A stretch of 64,000 bases of DNA from Fasciolopsis buskii (taxonomy: Eukaryota > Platyhelminthes > Trematoda > Plagiorchiida > Fasciolidae): the NCBI GenBank assembly GCA_008360955.1, contig LUCM01006656.1, positions 129,427-193,426 on the forward strand, given 5' to 3'. Shown one piece after another: positions 1-12,765 of this stretch (position 1 is its first letter; each line of letters begins with the position of its first letter). A program made the position numbers and the translations under genes. The notes beneath the pieces are model-generated. The model had not been told where the DNA came from, made no database searches, and was given only the letters and a program-made list of their open reading frames with translations.

Positions 1-3000
1 CATGAAATACTTTCTGAACCGTCCCATCCTCTATGCAATGACCTTTCGAAATGCCGTAATCATAACAGGACACGTTCAACTTTCCTTTCCATACCCTGTC
101 ACATAAACATCAGCGGGAACTCAATTGTTCCCTACCTGGCCCGAATTCTCATCACCGATTTTCTACACAATCTCTGGAGAATTTATTTCATTTTCGCTAC
201 GCTTTCTTCCAACTCCGTATTCCGATGAGTTGGTAAACTCATCGCTTTTAATTGAAATGTGGACACCTATGTAGGGAAACGTTCAAATAACAATACCGTA
301 CAATACACTACAACAGTCGAGACAATCGTATGATGATCATGTGGATGACTGAGTGCCGAACAGTGTCGGGTGACGAATGCAGTCTATTATCCTGTGTTCG
401 ACCATTGCCACGTTTTGATTTCGTCTAAGGTAACGCGCTCACGCTCGCATGTTTTGACGTTTGTATGGCAGCAAACGCGTCCGAAATTTTCGAAAAATTC
501 GGTTATGATTGATGCGCATGTGTGGCTCTTCATTTTGCTGAATTCACTTTGTTAGATGACGAAATTTTTCCCGTATGACACAAATGCCTTTCTCGCTTGA
601 TTTAGAAAGTCTGGCGAGTTGTTGGCAGTTTTCCCCTTTCTAATTCTGCTCCACAGTTTCGTCGAAGGCTCTTTCGGATGCCCTACTCCCCCCTCCAAGA
701 TCATGGAGTCACTGTCAGCCTTCAGACAAAGCGTGCAAGTCATTCCTCGACAGGGATCTTCTGTTTTTCCAAAGTCATACGTACGTTCGTCAGACTTGGG
801 GCAGTCGTAGTTTCTGCAATGCTAACTCACCGAGTGACAATCCATTAAATAAACCATCCTACTTGTCTAAATTTAGTTGACTTTTGGCACTCAGCCGTGC
901 TCACAACCGAAAAGCAAACACTAGCTGCGTGTTCACTAGATTTTATTGTTTAGTAAGATCAGTGTTCCTGCACAGTTGAATGCTTCAACAGAACAAATAG
1001 CCATCTGCCTGATCGGCCGCTAGGACAATGCGCTCCGTCTTTGGTCAGAGAGTTCACAAAGTCCATAATCTGTACGATACTGGCCCGTGCCATCAATAAC
1101 TCTCGAATGCCGGTGCGAGACGGACTGCTTTGAGTCGTTGATCGCGTGTACGGCCACTGCTCGAAAATGTTCAAACAACGAATCTCATTCTTTGCATAAA
1201 AACTTTCTGTTCTAGTAGAAATAGTTGTTCAAGGATTTACACCTTCCACGTTACAAATCCGCAAAGTCGGCGTGACAAACAAACAGAATTTGCCTACTTG
1301 TTGATGATTCTGATAAGACTGTTCATTGTAAGGGCGCTAATGAGCTCTGTGATACGTTGTCAAAATGTGCATCCGAAATACGAAAAAGGCCGGACTGTCC
1401 ACGTATGCTGCATTGGGGTGATAAGAATTACTGAAATGACATATCTGTGGATGCCATTTTACTGCCGAAAATCTATGGGAATGTTTCATGAAAAGCTGGA
1501 TATGTGAAGACCAACGGCAATTGTCGATTATATAGCCCCCTAAATGTGATGGAGTTAACTTTGACAACGGATTTGTCATTAACAGCCAAGCATTCCCTAG
1601 GAATCGGATATCGAGAAAGAGTAAACCAACACTCAATGAGTTTGGTTGGCTTTAACTTGAGACCTGAGCTGGTGGCAAAGAGTTCATGACTCTATAGATT
1701 TCCGGTAAGGCAGTCTAAAGCAGCGTTGCTAGTGCTGAATTGGCTTAGAACGACGCCACCCAGTCATTTATTAAACCCTCGATGTGTCTGCATTGATCGT
1801 TAATGCGAAATTCACTCCAAAGAAGTGCGCTTTGTCCTGTGCCTTAAGTCCATCATGCCAAAAAGTTAAGCACGTGAATTTATGGCATACCGAACAAAAG
1901 ATCAATACTAGTCGATCCAATCACGCTCATCCACACAGGGTGTGGTGGGATCATCCATTTGACTCTCGGTAAATTAAAGTGCAAGAGGACCACAAGTGAA
2001 CTGCTGTTAAGGTACAGTGTTTGTGCATATCTTGAAACACCATGTGGAAGTAGAGTCACAAGGGACTGACGGACCGGGAAAAAATCTTACTGGTTTTGAT
2101 GTGTCATTTAAAGACCCGGTGCCCGGTTGGGATGCGAAATCTAAGCTACAACTACCAGACCTGTAAGCTTTTTGGACTCATGGAGGCCAGCTGCATGTCT
2201 GGAACCGTGTAATATTGACTGTCTCGGTCATTTTGGGGACAATTAATCTACGGAAGATTGGGAACAAAAGCACAATTGCAACTCGTGAATTGATGTTCCA
2301 CCGTTTAATCGCGATGTTTGCGGGCCTCTGCGACTCGCAATTGCCAAGGCACACCACACACTTGGCCACGTGGGTTCTCACCATTTCGAGCAAACGGCCA
2401 ATTCCATATTTTAGTAAAACGCGCGAGAAACCATCTAGCTCACTGCAGAGATATACTTGCCTCGCATTATTCCTGGAGTGCGCAGTACCCACCTGCGAAT
2501 AATTAAAAAAAATCAGAGGAGAATGAAAGAAGCATGGGCTGTAGGCCTCTCCAAATGGTTTTAGAGCACACACGTTACGCACGTTGAGCACGTTACTCTC
2601 GTTAACTCACACGCACATTGGATTAAATGACTCCGAGTGGCGATGTTTCTGAAATTTCGGTCGGAATGACTACAAATCAGCAATCGGCACTCACAATCAC
2701 CCGGATCGATGAAGTCTCAAAATTTTCGCTCGCAAATTGACGAGCACAACTATCCATTTCCTGTGAATCTAGCTCTATTTTGTTTACCCTGTCGTGCGCT
2801 ACTTGTGGTCTTTGTTCTTGTTCCAGCCACACCACCCTAAGCCCGTTTTTCTGGCGTTTTCTAAAACTCTTAGAGTAGTAGCAATATATTTATTTCATTA
2901 CAAGGCTATGGGTTCTAAACACGGCAGAATCGGCATACAAGGGCGATTTGGTACACCCAGTTGCGTTGCTTCCGTTCTTTTATCTTCATGACTTCTTATT

Positions 3001-6000
3001 ATGTCTTTAGCAATTAACTCCTATTTGGACGAGAATGTCGTCTTCATGATGCTTCGACCGAGGGTGATGAAAACAAATCACAAGTGTACTTATCAATACA
3101 CGATTTGAGGATGTGAGTTGGATGTGATATTTTCGAAAACAGTTGCCAAATGTTAGTGCCGATGGACTCTCGGCTTGAATGGCTGGTTGAACCCGGGACC
3201 AGTATATCCCGCCAGAACGCAGTTCGTTTTTTAGTTCAAGCTTATTTGTCCTGATTACGGGGTAACAGCAGGAATAATCTGTTCAGGTTCAGGAAATGAA
3301 CAGTTAAATCTCACGAGCATAAGACGTGCGCTTACGCGACACTACCAAGATGACCGTAACTATTCAGCTTGTTTGTCAGCGAGTGACACCGCTGGGCAGA
3401 TAGACTACGAGCGTGTGGCGTATATAAGTAACAAAGAACCGTGCTGCATTAACCTGCCCCTCCATATTGGCAAACGGAAAGAACCAATTTGATCATTGAA
3501 ACACCATTTATTTGAACTCATTGTAACCGTCTTCTGCCCTAACATTGCTGGGGTTGGCCCAAACCCAGTTTACCATGATCAGGATTTCACACTCAGCACG
3601 TTTTGCAGCCGAATCTGCTAGCCCAAAGCAAAAGTGACCTCAAAAATGAACTGAATTCAGGGGGATTGGACCCAACCATCTCCAACTGAGGTTACTGAGT
3701 CAACCAACTGAGGCCCAATCAGTTAGCGTTAATTTGTCACCACAACACTCGAGCTGTTGATGCTCGCAGTACGAACCAGGTGTCCACAAACGACTAGCCT
3801 CCTGCACATTTTTTTCTGTTGACAGGGTATTTGAGAGGGATCTTGTCATTATCCTGGCCGCTGTTTGCTTCTACTCGATCGAGTTCCGCGTCAGCAAGGA
3901 AATTGCATTCATTCTGAAGGGCAGGTCTGTCCAACGATACGACCAGGCTGCTTTGTGTATCGCTGTTCGGAGCATTGTACGCTGTACTCAGCAGAACATT
4001 TTCAGGATTTGTTATCGTTCAACGTTAATCGCTGGACTTCGTTGTTACGCAACTAATGTAAATATCATTGTGCACGGCTTTCAGTAGGCACGGCATCGCT
4101 AGTTTTGCTTGCACACTTCGCAAGTGTTATTGACGCGACTACATGATGCAATCACACCATTGATGAGCGATATTCCGCAAGGGAGATAAGGACCGGTGAA
4201 AAAGTGAGCAGCGAGGATAGGATTATCAGTGGTTAGATCATTCCGATAACCGCCGGTCTCCTAATAAATTGCTTGATTTCCCGCCATTTGACTTGAGTCG
4301 ATCAAAAAACTGAACTATTAATCATTAAGAAGTACTGGAAGGTAAAGCTTGTGAGAAGATTATTCACGAGAAAGAGATCGGTAAACTAGTGGGAGTGATT
4401 CATGCTGTTAAATTCGCTAAAGTAGATCTGGTGTGCCATGGCCATCGGACTGAACATTTCTCTCACGTCAGCTCAACGAGATAAGGTCAACGGTCACTTG
4501 TGAAGATCGATAGAGCTTTGTTCAGCTCCACTAACATGCTCGCAGCAGCATGTCTAGCTCTCTATCTATTTACAAGGAATTTTTCCCACACATCTTTCGA
4601 GCAAGCCTTCAGATGTATCAGTAATCCCCTACCCACAAGGGAAAGCTGGCTCATGCAGTCTGCACGCCTAGACAGACCATCAACGGAGTCATCAAGACTG
4701 GCAACCCCGGGCGTTTGTAAACACACATAAGCCCACGTTCAACCGAAGCACGTCCGGCGTGTGCATATTGGGCTCAATCGCCTGAAGCGGACTGCTACTG
4801 ACAGACATGTGCCCTATCTACCAGGAATTACTCCGGTCTTTTAATCCATTTCGCACGCGGACGGGATGGGGAACGTCGTTTTCACTCCCACCCATCAAGT
4901 TTTCCGACATGTGGGATTAACCAATCGCACCAGCTTTCGTTCTTCGGTTAAGCTGTCCGCACCCGCTCTTTGTCATTTGCTACCCTGGTTCACCAATAGG
5001 GTACAAGCCCAGCTGACTGTCTGTCCTGTCGCTTATGGTGTGTGATGCGTGTTTTTCAATCCTGCTTGTTCTTGGGTCAGTTCTAATCCGGCAGTTGCGT
5101 GTAGATGGTTGAAAGATGGAATTATCTTCACCGAATTCTGGGCCTTTGAATTACGCTCAGTCGTGACCGGGACAGGAAGCACTGACATGTTAGCAATGTA
5201 AAATATACGAGCTCGGGAATCTCCTCAACAAGAAGGCTGTTGGATGCTATCTACTTAACATCATTGCATCACAACCTACTTGATTGAGGGGTACTCGATC
5301 TTTGATCGCCCCAGATTTGAGCCGGAAATGTGGATTTCATCTATCGGTTTCCTCCATTCTGATACCAATTTACGTGATTCACGCACAAATGGTTGTCATT
5401 TCAGTACATTCGAACTGGACGTGGGTTGTGTAGGTAATCGTGGTATGTGGTGAGCTCACTTGTGATAGCTGGTTAGACGGATGTTGGGCATTGAGACTGT
5501 TGCCCGCGGCTAGTGTGTCAACGCTAGCTGCAGTGTGTCTGTTGTCATCCGTTATAGCATCCAACACCTATTCCCGTCGAATAAACCATTTTCGTGTGGA
5601 TAGATTTTCCGGGCTCACTATGCCCCAGAATGACGATGTTTTAAATTTTGTTTAGGTCACGGTATCTAAGCCCGCATACCCCAGGTACTGACTCTTGTGG
5701 AGTAGTCACATGTACATATGGATAATTAGCTTTTAAGGACGTTTTCCTATTCCGTTACTATGATTAATGGCATTAACAACAGTAGTAATAGTAGTAATAT
5801 GATCTACTTTAATCTGATTACTCATTCCACTTTGATACATCATTTATTTTATCACAATTCGTGTCTTTCCTAGTCTGTAAGTAGTCACTGGATGTTCACT
5901 CCCCTCGTGTTTTCAGATTCGTGACAGCTTCGAGGAATGTGAACACTACGAGATATCTTAACAACTGGAAGCAACTGTTCCCGTCAGTGGAGATGCCAGC

Positions 6001-6690
6001 TCAGTCGTTGTGGGTCAGATAAACATGGTCGTGAGTTGGTTCGATCTTTTGCTGCAATTTGCTCTACCCATCCGGCTGTGAATTTCCGTCAGTGATTGTG
6101 AGATGCCATCTAATCATCTTGGCAAGGACAACCTGTTGGCCAATAAACCCTTTTCTAAACGTTTTCACCTGTGCACAACAGTGGGCATGAATCAGATATC
6201 ACCCGAAAGAAACGACGCGTTAAAGATTGGGCATTGTGAGTGAACTGAAGTAGAATGATTGGATAAGGGAATCCCTACCGCAGTGTGACCGCGCACCTGT
6301 TTGGACAACTGGTCTCAGATCATTGATATCAGGGTCAAACAGCTTTGACGGCATTCCTTGTTGGTGTCTGGGTTTGGCTGGTTGCGCTAGCTACTGGACT
6401 TCTCCCGGTCAGCGGTCAAACCGCTTTTCTCATTCCATGCCTGGCATATGGGTGCAGTGATCGGGACATATCCCACTTCCGCCATGGTCTACTCACTATG
6501 CGAACGTCGGGTAAGGTAACCAAGACCTTGAAACTTGGATCGACATAAAATCCCATCAGGGTTTCGAAATGATTTGAACGCATGAGTGATTTTGTTAGGT
6601 ATCAGATGGGCATGTAGTCGTCGCACTTCGCCTAATACACCCTGACTTATTTTGTTTATTCCTATTTAGCGGAATGGAAGACAGGAGCAA
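1..6690. other. Anonymous non-coding stretch
   Basis: I see no gene, tRNA or recognisable mobile-element protein here. Open frames on both strands are short and of random character. The longest, on the minus strand near 2178-2591, reads as low-information sequence with no motif. There is a short stretch of degenerate AGTAAT triplets near 5780-5800. Base composition and texture match the other anonymous parts of the window, so it is most simply intergenic or intronic DNA. Confidence 0.5.
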
Positions 6691-6696
6691 ACCTGC

Positions 6697-6790
6697 GTCG
6701 AGAAAGACTACCCATGGTGGTCGAAACTTAGGCGCATTACATCTACCAACAACTGTATTATTAACATTATATCATTCACAATGTAAACGC
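6697..6790 (+). mobile_element. Penelope-like element terminal fragment
   Basis: About 90 bases match the two arms of the inverted repeat at 15848-16040. The shared order is a GACTACC stem (6706-6712), CAT loop, GGTGGTC (6716-6722), GAAAC (6723-6727), then a CATTACATCTACCAAC block and a TTATATCATTCAC tail. The 7-pair stem (one G-U wobble) followed by GAAAC is the stem II and 3' core half of a hammerhead ribozyme, a fold known from the terminal repeats of Penelope-like retroelements. The 5' core that should read CTGANGA is GTCGAGA here, so the copy is probably inactive. No reverse transcriptase or endonuclease coding is visible next to it, so it is a solitary end. Confidence 0.65.
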
Positions 6791-6799
6791 AACATTGCT

Positions 6800-8340
6800 G
6801 CGTATGAATCTCTCAATGTTGGTATCGCACTTCATACAGTGGTGGAAAGTAATACTGTATGACAGTGATAGCATGCATATATTGTTGACTCATTCAGCTA
6901 CTGCTTGCAATTTCTGTCTATTCTTGGAGCGTTCTACCCTCATCCCTAAGTTCGGCTCAGCCAAAGTGACAAAAAATTACCGTTCTGCACGATATCTCAG
7001 CCTCTCCAAACAGCATCGGTCCTCACTTTTTCGGCCTCAACCAGGAAGGCTGAAAGCACCAACCGAGACGAAAACCAAAGTTATCTTCCCTATACCTCCA
7101 CCGCAATCAAAGCCTGACCGCCGCATCGCTTCGTCTAATCTTGCCTAGCACGTGCAAAAATAACCAGAAAAGACAGACGGCAAACAGGTGTAAGCAATGT
7201 GTCCAAGCCTCCGAAAGCTACGTAGAACGATTTCCTCAATTATACGGGGAACGTCTGCGCCGAACAACCTAGCCTCTAGAGCCCACTGTGCCTAAAGAGA
7301 GAACCGACAACCAGGTAGTTGGAAGCTGGAATGTCATGCGAACGCAGAATCTGAATAAGTCAAAAGTAGTAACGAGCTAGATGACAGGGAATTTTCGTCA
7401 ACCCCAAAGAGTGCGTAGTACAATAAAATACAATAAAACAGTCAACTGATGGACCTGAAACTTGATTGTGTTCTCTGGGATGACAGACCCTTAGTTCACT
7501 TGACCACTGACTTCAGTAAGAAAAGCCTGGAAAACCGAAACGAGGACAAAGGATACCGTGGACCGTTAAAGATGGTGTTCTGACGCCACAACGTTCATAC
7601 AGAACTTCAAAAGTCGACTTTGAGAGAAATCCCCCTAACATTATGTATTTGTACAGAGTCATTGAATTAGAACCCAAATGGCCTTGGCTTTTCCGGACGC
7701 GTCACTTTTACACATTCTGTTTATCTACAGAGGATTCCATTCCAATCATCGGAGCATTCCCTTTAGTGGTAACTCACCACTTTTGTGTTGAACTACCAAG
7801 TACGCAGATAGCTGCATGTGAAGCTCTGGTAGACAAGACTAAAAAAGCAAAAGTCATTTCAGGTGATTCATTTCCCAGTCCTTCCTAATACATGCTCCAT
7901 CGATACAGTTTGTCGAGACTATGGTTATCGAGTAGGGAGAAGAATAGCGTTTGTGTCTATCACTCCGAGGATCACCGGAAATTCTTGCTCCGAGTGAGTG
8001 CACTGCGACCGGTTATTTATGGCGACTGAAAAGTCGTCTCATCGTTACCCCCGCCTAGGAGACTATAATTTTGATGAATGCGAACTCCTAAAATCTGCAC
8101 TCGAAACCAAGATGACACCAGAAAGACGTTGTCCATCTGTTACAGCAAGCACCCGTTGGTTTAAAGGAGTGTATAAAGTCGACCGTTTGGCCGATCCGAG
8201 AATACATTCACATTACCCTGTGTGGACAAGCAAAAATTGATAATTCCCGGCCCATGTTCCGTAAAAGCGATTAAAGTGACAAAACTTTAGATACGCATAA
8301 TAGGTATTCACGAAACTGTTTGCGGCTGTAGATTTTGCTA
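6800..8340. other. Anonymous non-coding stretch
   Basis: No supported gene. An open frame at 6795-7148 runs 117 codons but has no methionine-initiated domain or motif that I recognise and has no support beyond length. The interval separates the Penelope terminal fragment from the first tRNA-like SINE. Confidence 0.4.
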
Positions 8341-8357
8341 CTCCTTACAATCTCCTT

Positions 8358-8534
8358 CGGCCGGCGGAGGCCGAACGAATAAGGTCGTAGCGTTTGGACG
8401 TGAAGCTCGCGGGTTCGGACCATTCCATCACCGGCCAACTTCCCCACTTGGCAACCCTCTGTTGGCCGCGGACTCCTTCCTGAAAAATGATGCACGCTAT
8501 TCCTTCATTAATTAGGGAAGTAAATGATAAAATG
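8358..8534 (+). mobile_element. SINE family 1 copy (tRNA-like head)
   Basis: This belongs to a family with at least seven copies in the window. The 5' part is tRNA-like: a degenerate A box around 8365-8385, a GCGTTTGGAC segment, and the B-box-like GGGTTCGGACC. The body follows with the family's conserved blocks: CCGGCCAACTTCCCCACTTGG, a CTCTGTTGGCCGCGG block, CCTTCCTGAAAAATGATG, and an A-rich tail ending near GATAAAATG. SINEs are non-coding and depend on a partner LINE for movement. Head and tail are both present, so the copy is near full length, with mutated promoter boxes. Confidence 0.68.
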
Positions 8535-8825
8535 TGTGCAGTGAAATCGACTCACTTTGGTCTCGTACAGATTTCGGAGTTTTTCAGTCGTGTAGGTAGG
8601 ACATCTGGCCGCGGTTCGCAGACATGCTGTTGGTAAATGAGACAAAGGGAGATCTAAGTTGGTTCTGATCTGCAAAAGTGTATGCTGAAATACATTCAAT
8701 GAGCTTGAAAATTGGTCCAAAGTATTACTGATTTCTTTTGCGATCGTTGAATCCTAGGTCACTGTAATTGATACTACCCAATGCGTTTAGTTCTCAACGT
8801 AGCAAACTAAATCGTCCTTGTTATG

Positions 8826-9125
8826 GATACAAAGTGGTCAAGCTCTGCAGGACATGTCCAAAGCCTTCTTTTTACTTGGGCTACTTGGAAACAAATCAGT
8901 TATTAGTGGGAATCGATCGCCAAGGGACCATGGTCGTGCAAATGGGTGACGGATGAGTGGATGACCATCACGTGGTGAAGTTCAGCAATGGCCTTCTACT
9001 CACCGTCGTTCGTCTCGAATTTGCGGCCCAGTTCCGGTACGGTGAATATGCAGTGCTGATGATTTATTACAAGAATGAAACAGTACTTTCATTGTTTCCT
9101 AACCGTGAGACAAGTGAAAATATTG
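8826..9125 (+). mobile_element. Composite SINE family 2 copy
   Basis: This stretch resembles 19078-19385 in order and content. The shared blocks are CAAGCTCTG, TCCAAAGCCTTC, a GGCTAC segment, ATCAGTTATTAGTGG, GTGACGGAT, CACGTGGTGAAGTTCA, then a second module with TCGTTCGTC, CAGTTC, GGTGAATATGCA, GCTGATGATT and AAGAATGAAAC. The two modules lie in the same order at both loci, so either they move together or a dimer was copied. Divergence is substantial and the tRNA-like boxes are degraded, which makes it an older copy. Confidence 0.6.
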
Positions 9126-9129
9126 GATG

Positions 9130-10080
9130 GTGAATAACTTCGCGATAGAATGTTCCCCTTTGCAATAGGTGGAGGAGCTCGCCAAATTCGTGGATATTGT
9201 TCGCCGTGGAGTGGAGGGAACCAGAAAAGAGTTAACTCAGTTACTAACTGCCAAGGACACTACGAAAATCACACATAACAGTAACTTAGTCTCACCTTCC
9301 ACTCCACTGTTATTCAATTGTTGATCGAAACGAGTAAACATTTGACGGAAGGTTGCATCATGAAATCAGATCATATTCTGCGGAGTTTGTTTTGCTTTCA
9401 TGAGTGGAGAATTGTCCGAGTTTTGTTCCCCATGGACATGTTTATTTATCCGACTGTTGTTTTTTTGGTATCATGTTTACTTCTCATAGGTAGCAGAAGT
9501 TGGAGTATCCGGTTGAAGCGATCAATATACAGCTAATTACATTATTCACGCGAAAGGGCAACTTTCGAGGTGCACTAGAAGCAGATCATGGTTGGTCACG
9601 AACGATGATGATAAGATAATCTCATTCCCTATCGTATAGCATTAGAAATTGAACATACTGTGGGAAACAGTTCAGTTGTTGCAATTGCGTGCTGTGTTTT
9701 CGCAAAGAAATCGCGAACAGAATAAGAGCGCTTACAGCCGCAAATATACACAACCACTGGTCTACTAAAAGTGAATCTGCCCCCGGTCTAAACTCATTCA
9801 GTCGACAGAACCTTTGTCATCAAGGAGGATAGAATATGAGAACAGTGCGTGCACGAATTGCCACCCGATTAAGTATTTCAAGCAGCTGCCTTGTGATAGG
9901 TGGACAATGGATCAGGGGAGCAGTAGGTATCTGGATCACTATTTGTAATATGCGCAAATTCTGCGGAGAATCCAACCGTCATTCGGGCATGGATCGCCTG
10001 ATAACAAACGGTCTGTATCCTGCGAAACCCACTGATCGATAAAGCCACATACAAGGTACTGACCCCCTTTGATAAACTAT
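9130..10080. other. Anonymous non-coding stretch
   Basis: I see no supported feature. Open frames near 9318-9536 and 9836-10042 are under 75 codons. The first is hydrophobic but shows no credible family signature. Confidence 0.4.
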
Positions 10081-10084
10081 TGAG

Positions 10085-10225
10085 AGTCTACCCGTTGCCT
10101 TACTGACTCGTCCTAGGTTCGCTTTGCATTTGGGGTGTCGTGTGTATGAACTGCTGGTGATTCATAACAAGGATGAAACTGACGCTTCTTGATGGCGAGT
10201 TAAGCGTTGGTGGCAAATCAGGAGT
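10085..10225 (+). mobile_element. SINE family 2 fragment
   Basis: A B-box-like AGGTTCGCTTTGC is followed by a body segment reading GCTGGTGATTCATAACAAGGATGAAAC, in 20-base-or-shorter blocks. That segment matches the same region of the intact module at 19335-19365. A GGCGAGTTAAGCG block then corresponds to the GGTGAGCTGAAC block of the reference copy. The A-box half of the head is not recognisable, and the end is undefined. Confidence 0.5.
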
Positions 10226-10386
10226 CACTTGGACAGGCAGCTGTAAAGTGCTTTTGATCACAGAGACGGGAGGGGAGATTGTGCAGACGACAGAATCAGC
10301 TGTGCTTAAAATACGACATTCAACCAATCTAGACTGCTAATCCTGCATCTCGTACGGCGCAAGGAGAGGTTGCGCCTTGTTTGCAG

Positions 10387-10432
10387 TATATATATATATA
10401 TATTTGTTTACGCATCCAGATACTACTTCCTG

Positions 10433-10479
<47 letters not shown>
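10387..10479. repeat. (TA)n microsatellites, two tracts
   Basis: Two alternating TA runs, about 10387-10403 and 10434-10473, are separated by about 30 non-repetitive bases. Tracts of this kind recur through the window (near 14.9, 33.7, 33.8, 35.5, 55.2 and 57.0 kb), often close to mobile-element remnants. Confidence 0.95.
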
Positions 10480-10499
10480 CACACTGTGAACGAGACGCA

Positions 10500-12460
10500 T
10501 GTTCTCCGTGCCCCGTACGAGGTCCGGGGTCAGAAGTCTAGGTTAGTTGGACGCCATGCCTTAAACACAGCTGATTCTGTTGCAATTTAACTGGACAGTT
10601 ACTGCCCTTTTCACTCAAAAACAATTTGTGGTTATTCTGCGGTTTCCCTTTGCCTTTGTCAAACCCCGGGGAGACATTGGACCGGACGACGATTGACAGA
10701 AAGCACGTACATCCAATCTGTACATCACAATTGATGTCATCAATACGCGTTTTCTCATCCTCCTTTGGTCTGACCTTAAACCCTGAAATGCGTATGGAAT
10801 GCTTCGATACAATGGCAAGCATACAAATCACTGGAAACTAGCTTGTTCATCCACTTTGCGATTTCATTGGGCCCTGCGCGAATATTCCGACAACTGCTTC
10901 CCCGAACCGTCCGTGTGAGTCCCAACAATGACTTACCTTTCCCATGGTAACGAAATCGGCTTCCTCTCAACCAAATAACCACCGCATTCTGTTCATGTTA
11001 GGTGCACAAGTGCAAAAGCTTCCCTTCGATACTGCAATGACACCCCTCGATTTGGTGCTTTTGAGAATCCCAGTGAAATGAACTGCAAATAACATTTTTT
11101 AAGTACTAGATTATGCTTCCATGACATTACTCTTCATGCAACATCCGCGGTTAGCCCATCATTAAAAAACCATGGACATGCTTCCATGGCTTCTTACAGA
11201 TGACATGAACATCGAGATCACGTGATGGATAACGTCTTGGAAACAAATATGCAACGTCATATATAATCTAGTGTCCTTCGTTTCCGCCGTCGGGATGTAA
11301 AAACCCGAAATACTCAACAGGCGAATATTACCGAAATTTCACCACGAGCTTTTTTCGTGGCATACTACAGATTCTAATGATAGGAAAAGTTCCGTACCAG
11401 AGTAATCCTTCCTTTTCGTGTAGTGTTACCTGCTTTCAAGTGGGTCACATCCTGGGACACAGGTCGTGGAAGAGATCTTATCTCACCTGCGTTCCCGGAA
11501 AGGTACTCTCTTGATGGGTCGTGCGGTAACAAAGTGACTCGTTTAGGCCATTCGTAGAATAACCTAACTAATATCGTTTTATAACCGGATTTTCCGCTAA
11601 CTATCGGTTTTTCTCACTCATCTCGATTCTTGTTCAACCCCACCCCGCCTAATCAAACCAGACTGATTAAATTGCATATAATCGGTTTGTGCAACTATTT
11701 TTCTTTTGTTTGTCTTAGCCAAACGGTTTTATGGGGATGGCACGCTGGCCGATTTCACCCCGTCTCTCGGGCAAATTGCTAATTCTCTAATCTTCATTTC
11801 GATCGTCGATCTGCGCGTTCAATAAAGAGCATTCAATGTTTTTAAACTTTCGCCTTGTGGGTTCTGAATTCTCCCGGGGAATGAATAATTTGGACCAAGT
11901 TATTCTAGGCTTCACATCGTCCTTAACATGCAGTAGGAAAATCGGACTCATGACGTCCCTGTTTCACGGTATTTGTACCTTTTCCACCGCTCTATTTTGA
12001 ACTGGCTGGGAATCAGCTGTCTCATATCAACCCAACCGAAGTGGACAGTGTGGTTGCGTGACACTACAACCGCCAGAAACGAGTCTCATCAAAATTTAAA
12101 AATATCCCCGTAAATGAATCAGTAATGAAGATTAATTGAACATTTTCGAGGACGCCAACGTTCATTTCACTCGACTGCTGGTAGTCTTCGTGTAAACTTT
12201 CCTAAGAGTGGTGCACACCGCCTCTTACAAACCGAAAAAAACCGATCAGCTGCAAAAATTTGTGATAATAAATGGAAATAAATGACTGAAGTGACAGAGG
12301 TTGTTCAAGTGATCGATGCCATGAGATGTATATATTCATTTGGAGAGTTTCCAACAACGGGAGCCATGAAATCTCCGCGACATGAATATCAGTCCACACT
12401 AGACCGCTTGTCGTATTCGCGTGTCTCACTGACTTCAATTTTTGCTGTAAGTCTTATCTG
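10500..12460. other. Anonymous non-coding stretch
   Basis: No gene, RNA or mobile-element signature that I can support. Small overlapping open frames occur on both strands around 10540-10980 with no motif. Confidence 0.4.
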
Positions 12461-12472
12461 TTTTTTTGACAG

Positions 12473-12765
12473 CCTTTATTGGTGGTATCAGTCCAATCAT
12501 GGCGAACTACTCTTGGGGAATGTGGCTGTTAACAGACCTCTTGTACCCGATCGAACAATCCACTGTTATGCAGGTCCTCGAAGGAACTTTTGAATCCAGC
12601 CTAATCGCAATGATGTTTCTTTTTTGGCTCACGAAATACATTTCCTCAAGAAATCGGGAAATGAGTCGAACGTGTGGTGCGTTCACGCAGCACATTTTTG
12701 TGATATTTGTCTTACTCGTGCAAATAGTACCAGTAATAATCGATCAGCCAAGTGCAGAAATGTGA
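12473..12765 (+). CDS. Weak candidate 3' exon with two hydrophobic segments
   Basis: A pyrimidine-rich run ending in GACAG (about 12460-12472) resembles a 3' splice site. It is followed by 97 open codons to a TGA at 12763. The translation has two strongly hydrophobic stretches that could span a membrane: one near residues 45-60 (SSLIAMMFLFWLTKYI) and one near residues 77-93 (HIFVIFVLLVQIVPVII). No initiating methionine is needed if this is an internal or terminal exon. I do not recognise the protein. Length is within chance for this window, no partner exon could be joined in frame, and the same frame is wrecked in the noisy copy downstream. Treat it as a hypothesis only. Confidence 0.18.

Noticed and set aside
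12447..12472. A 26-base micro-intron (GTAAGT ... GACAG) joining the frame at 12282 to the one at 12473
   Set aside because: Removing it does not bring the two open frames into phase; the joined reading meets a stop soon after. It is also shorter than plausible introns.
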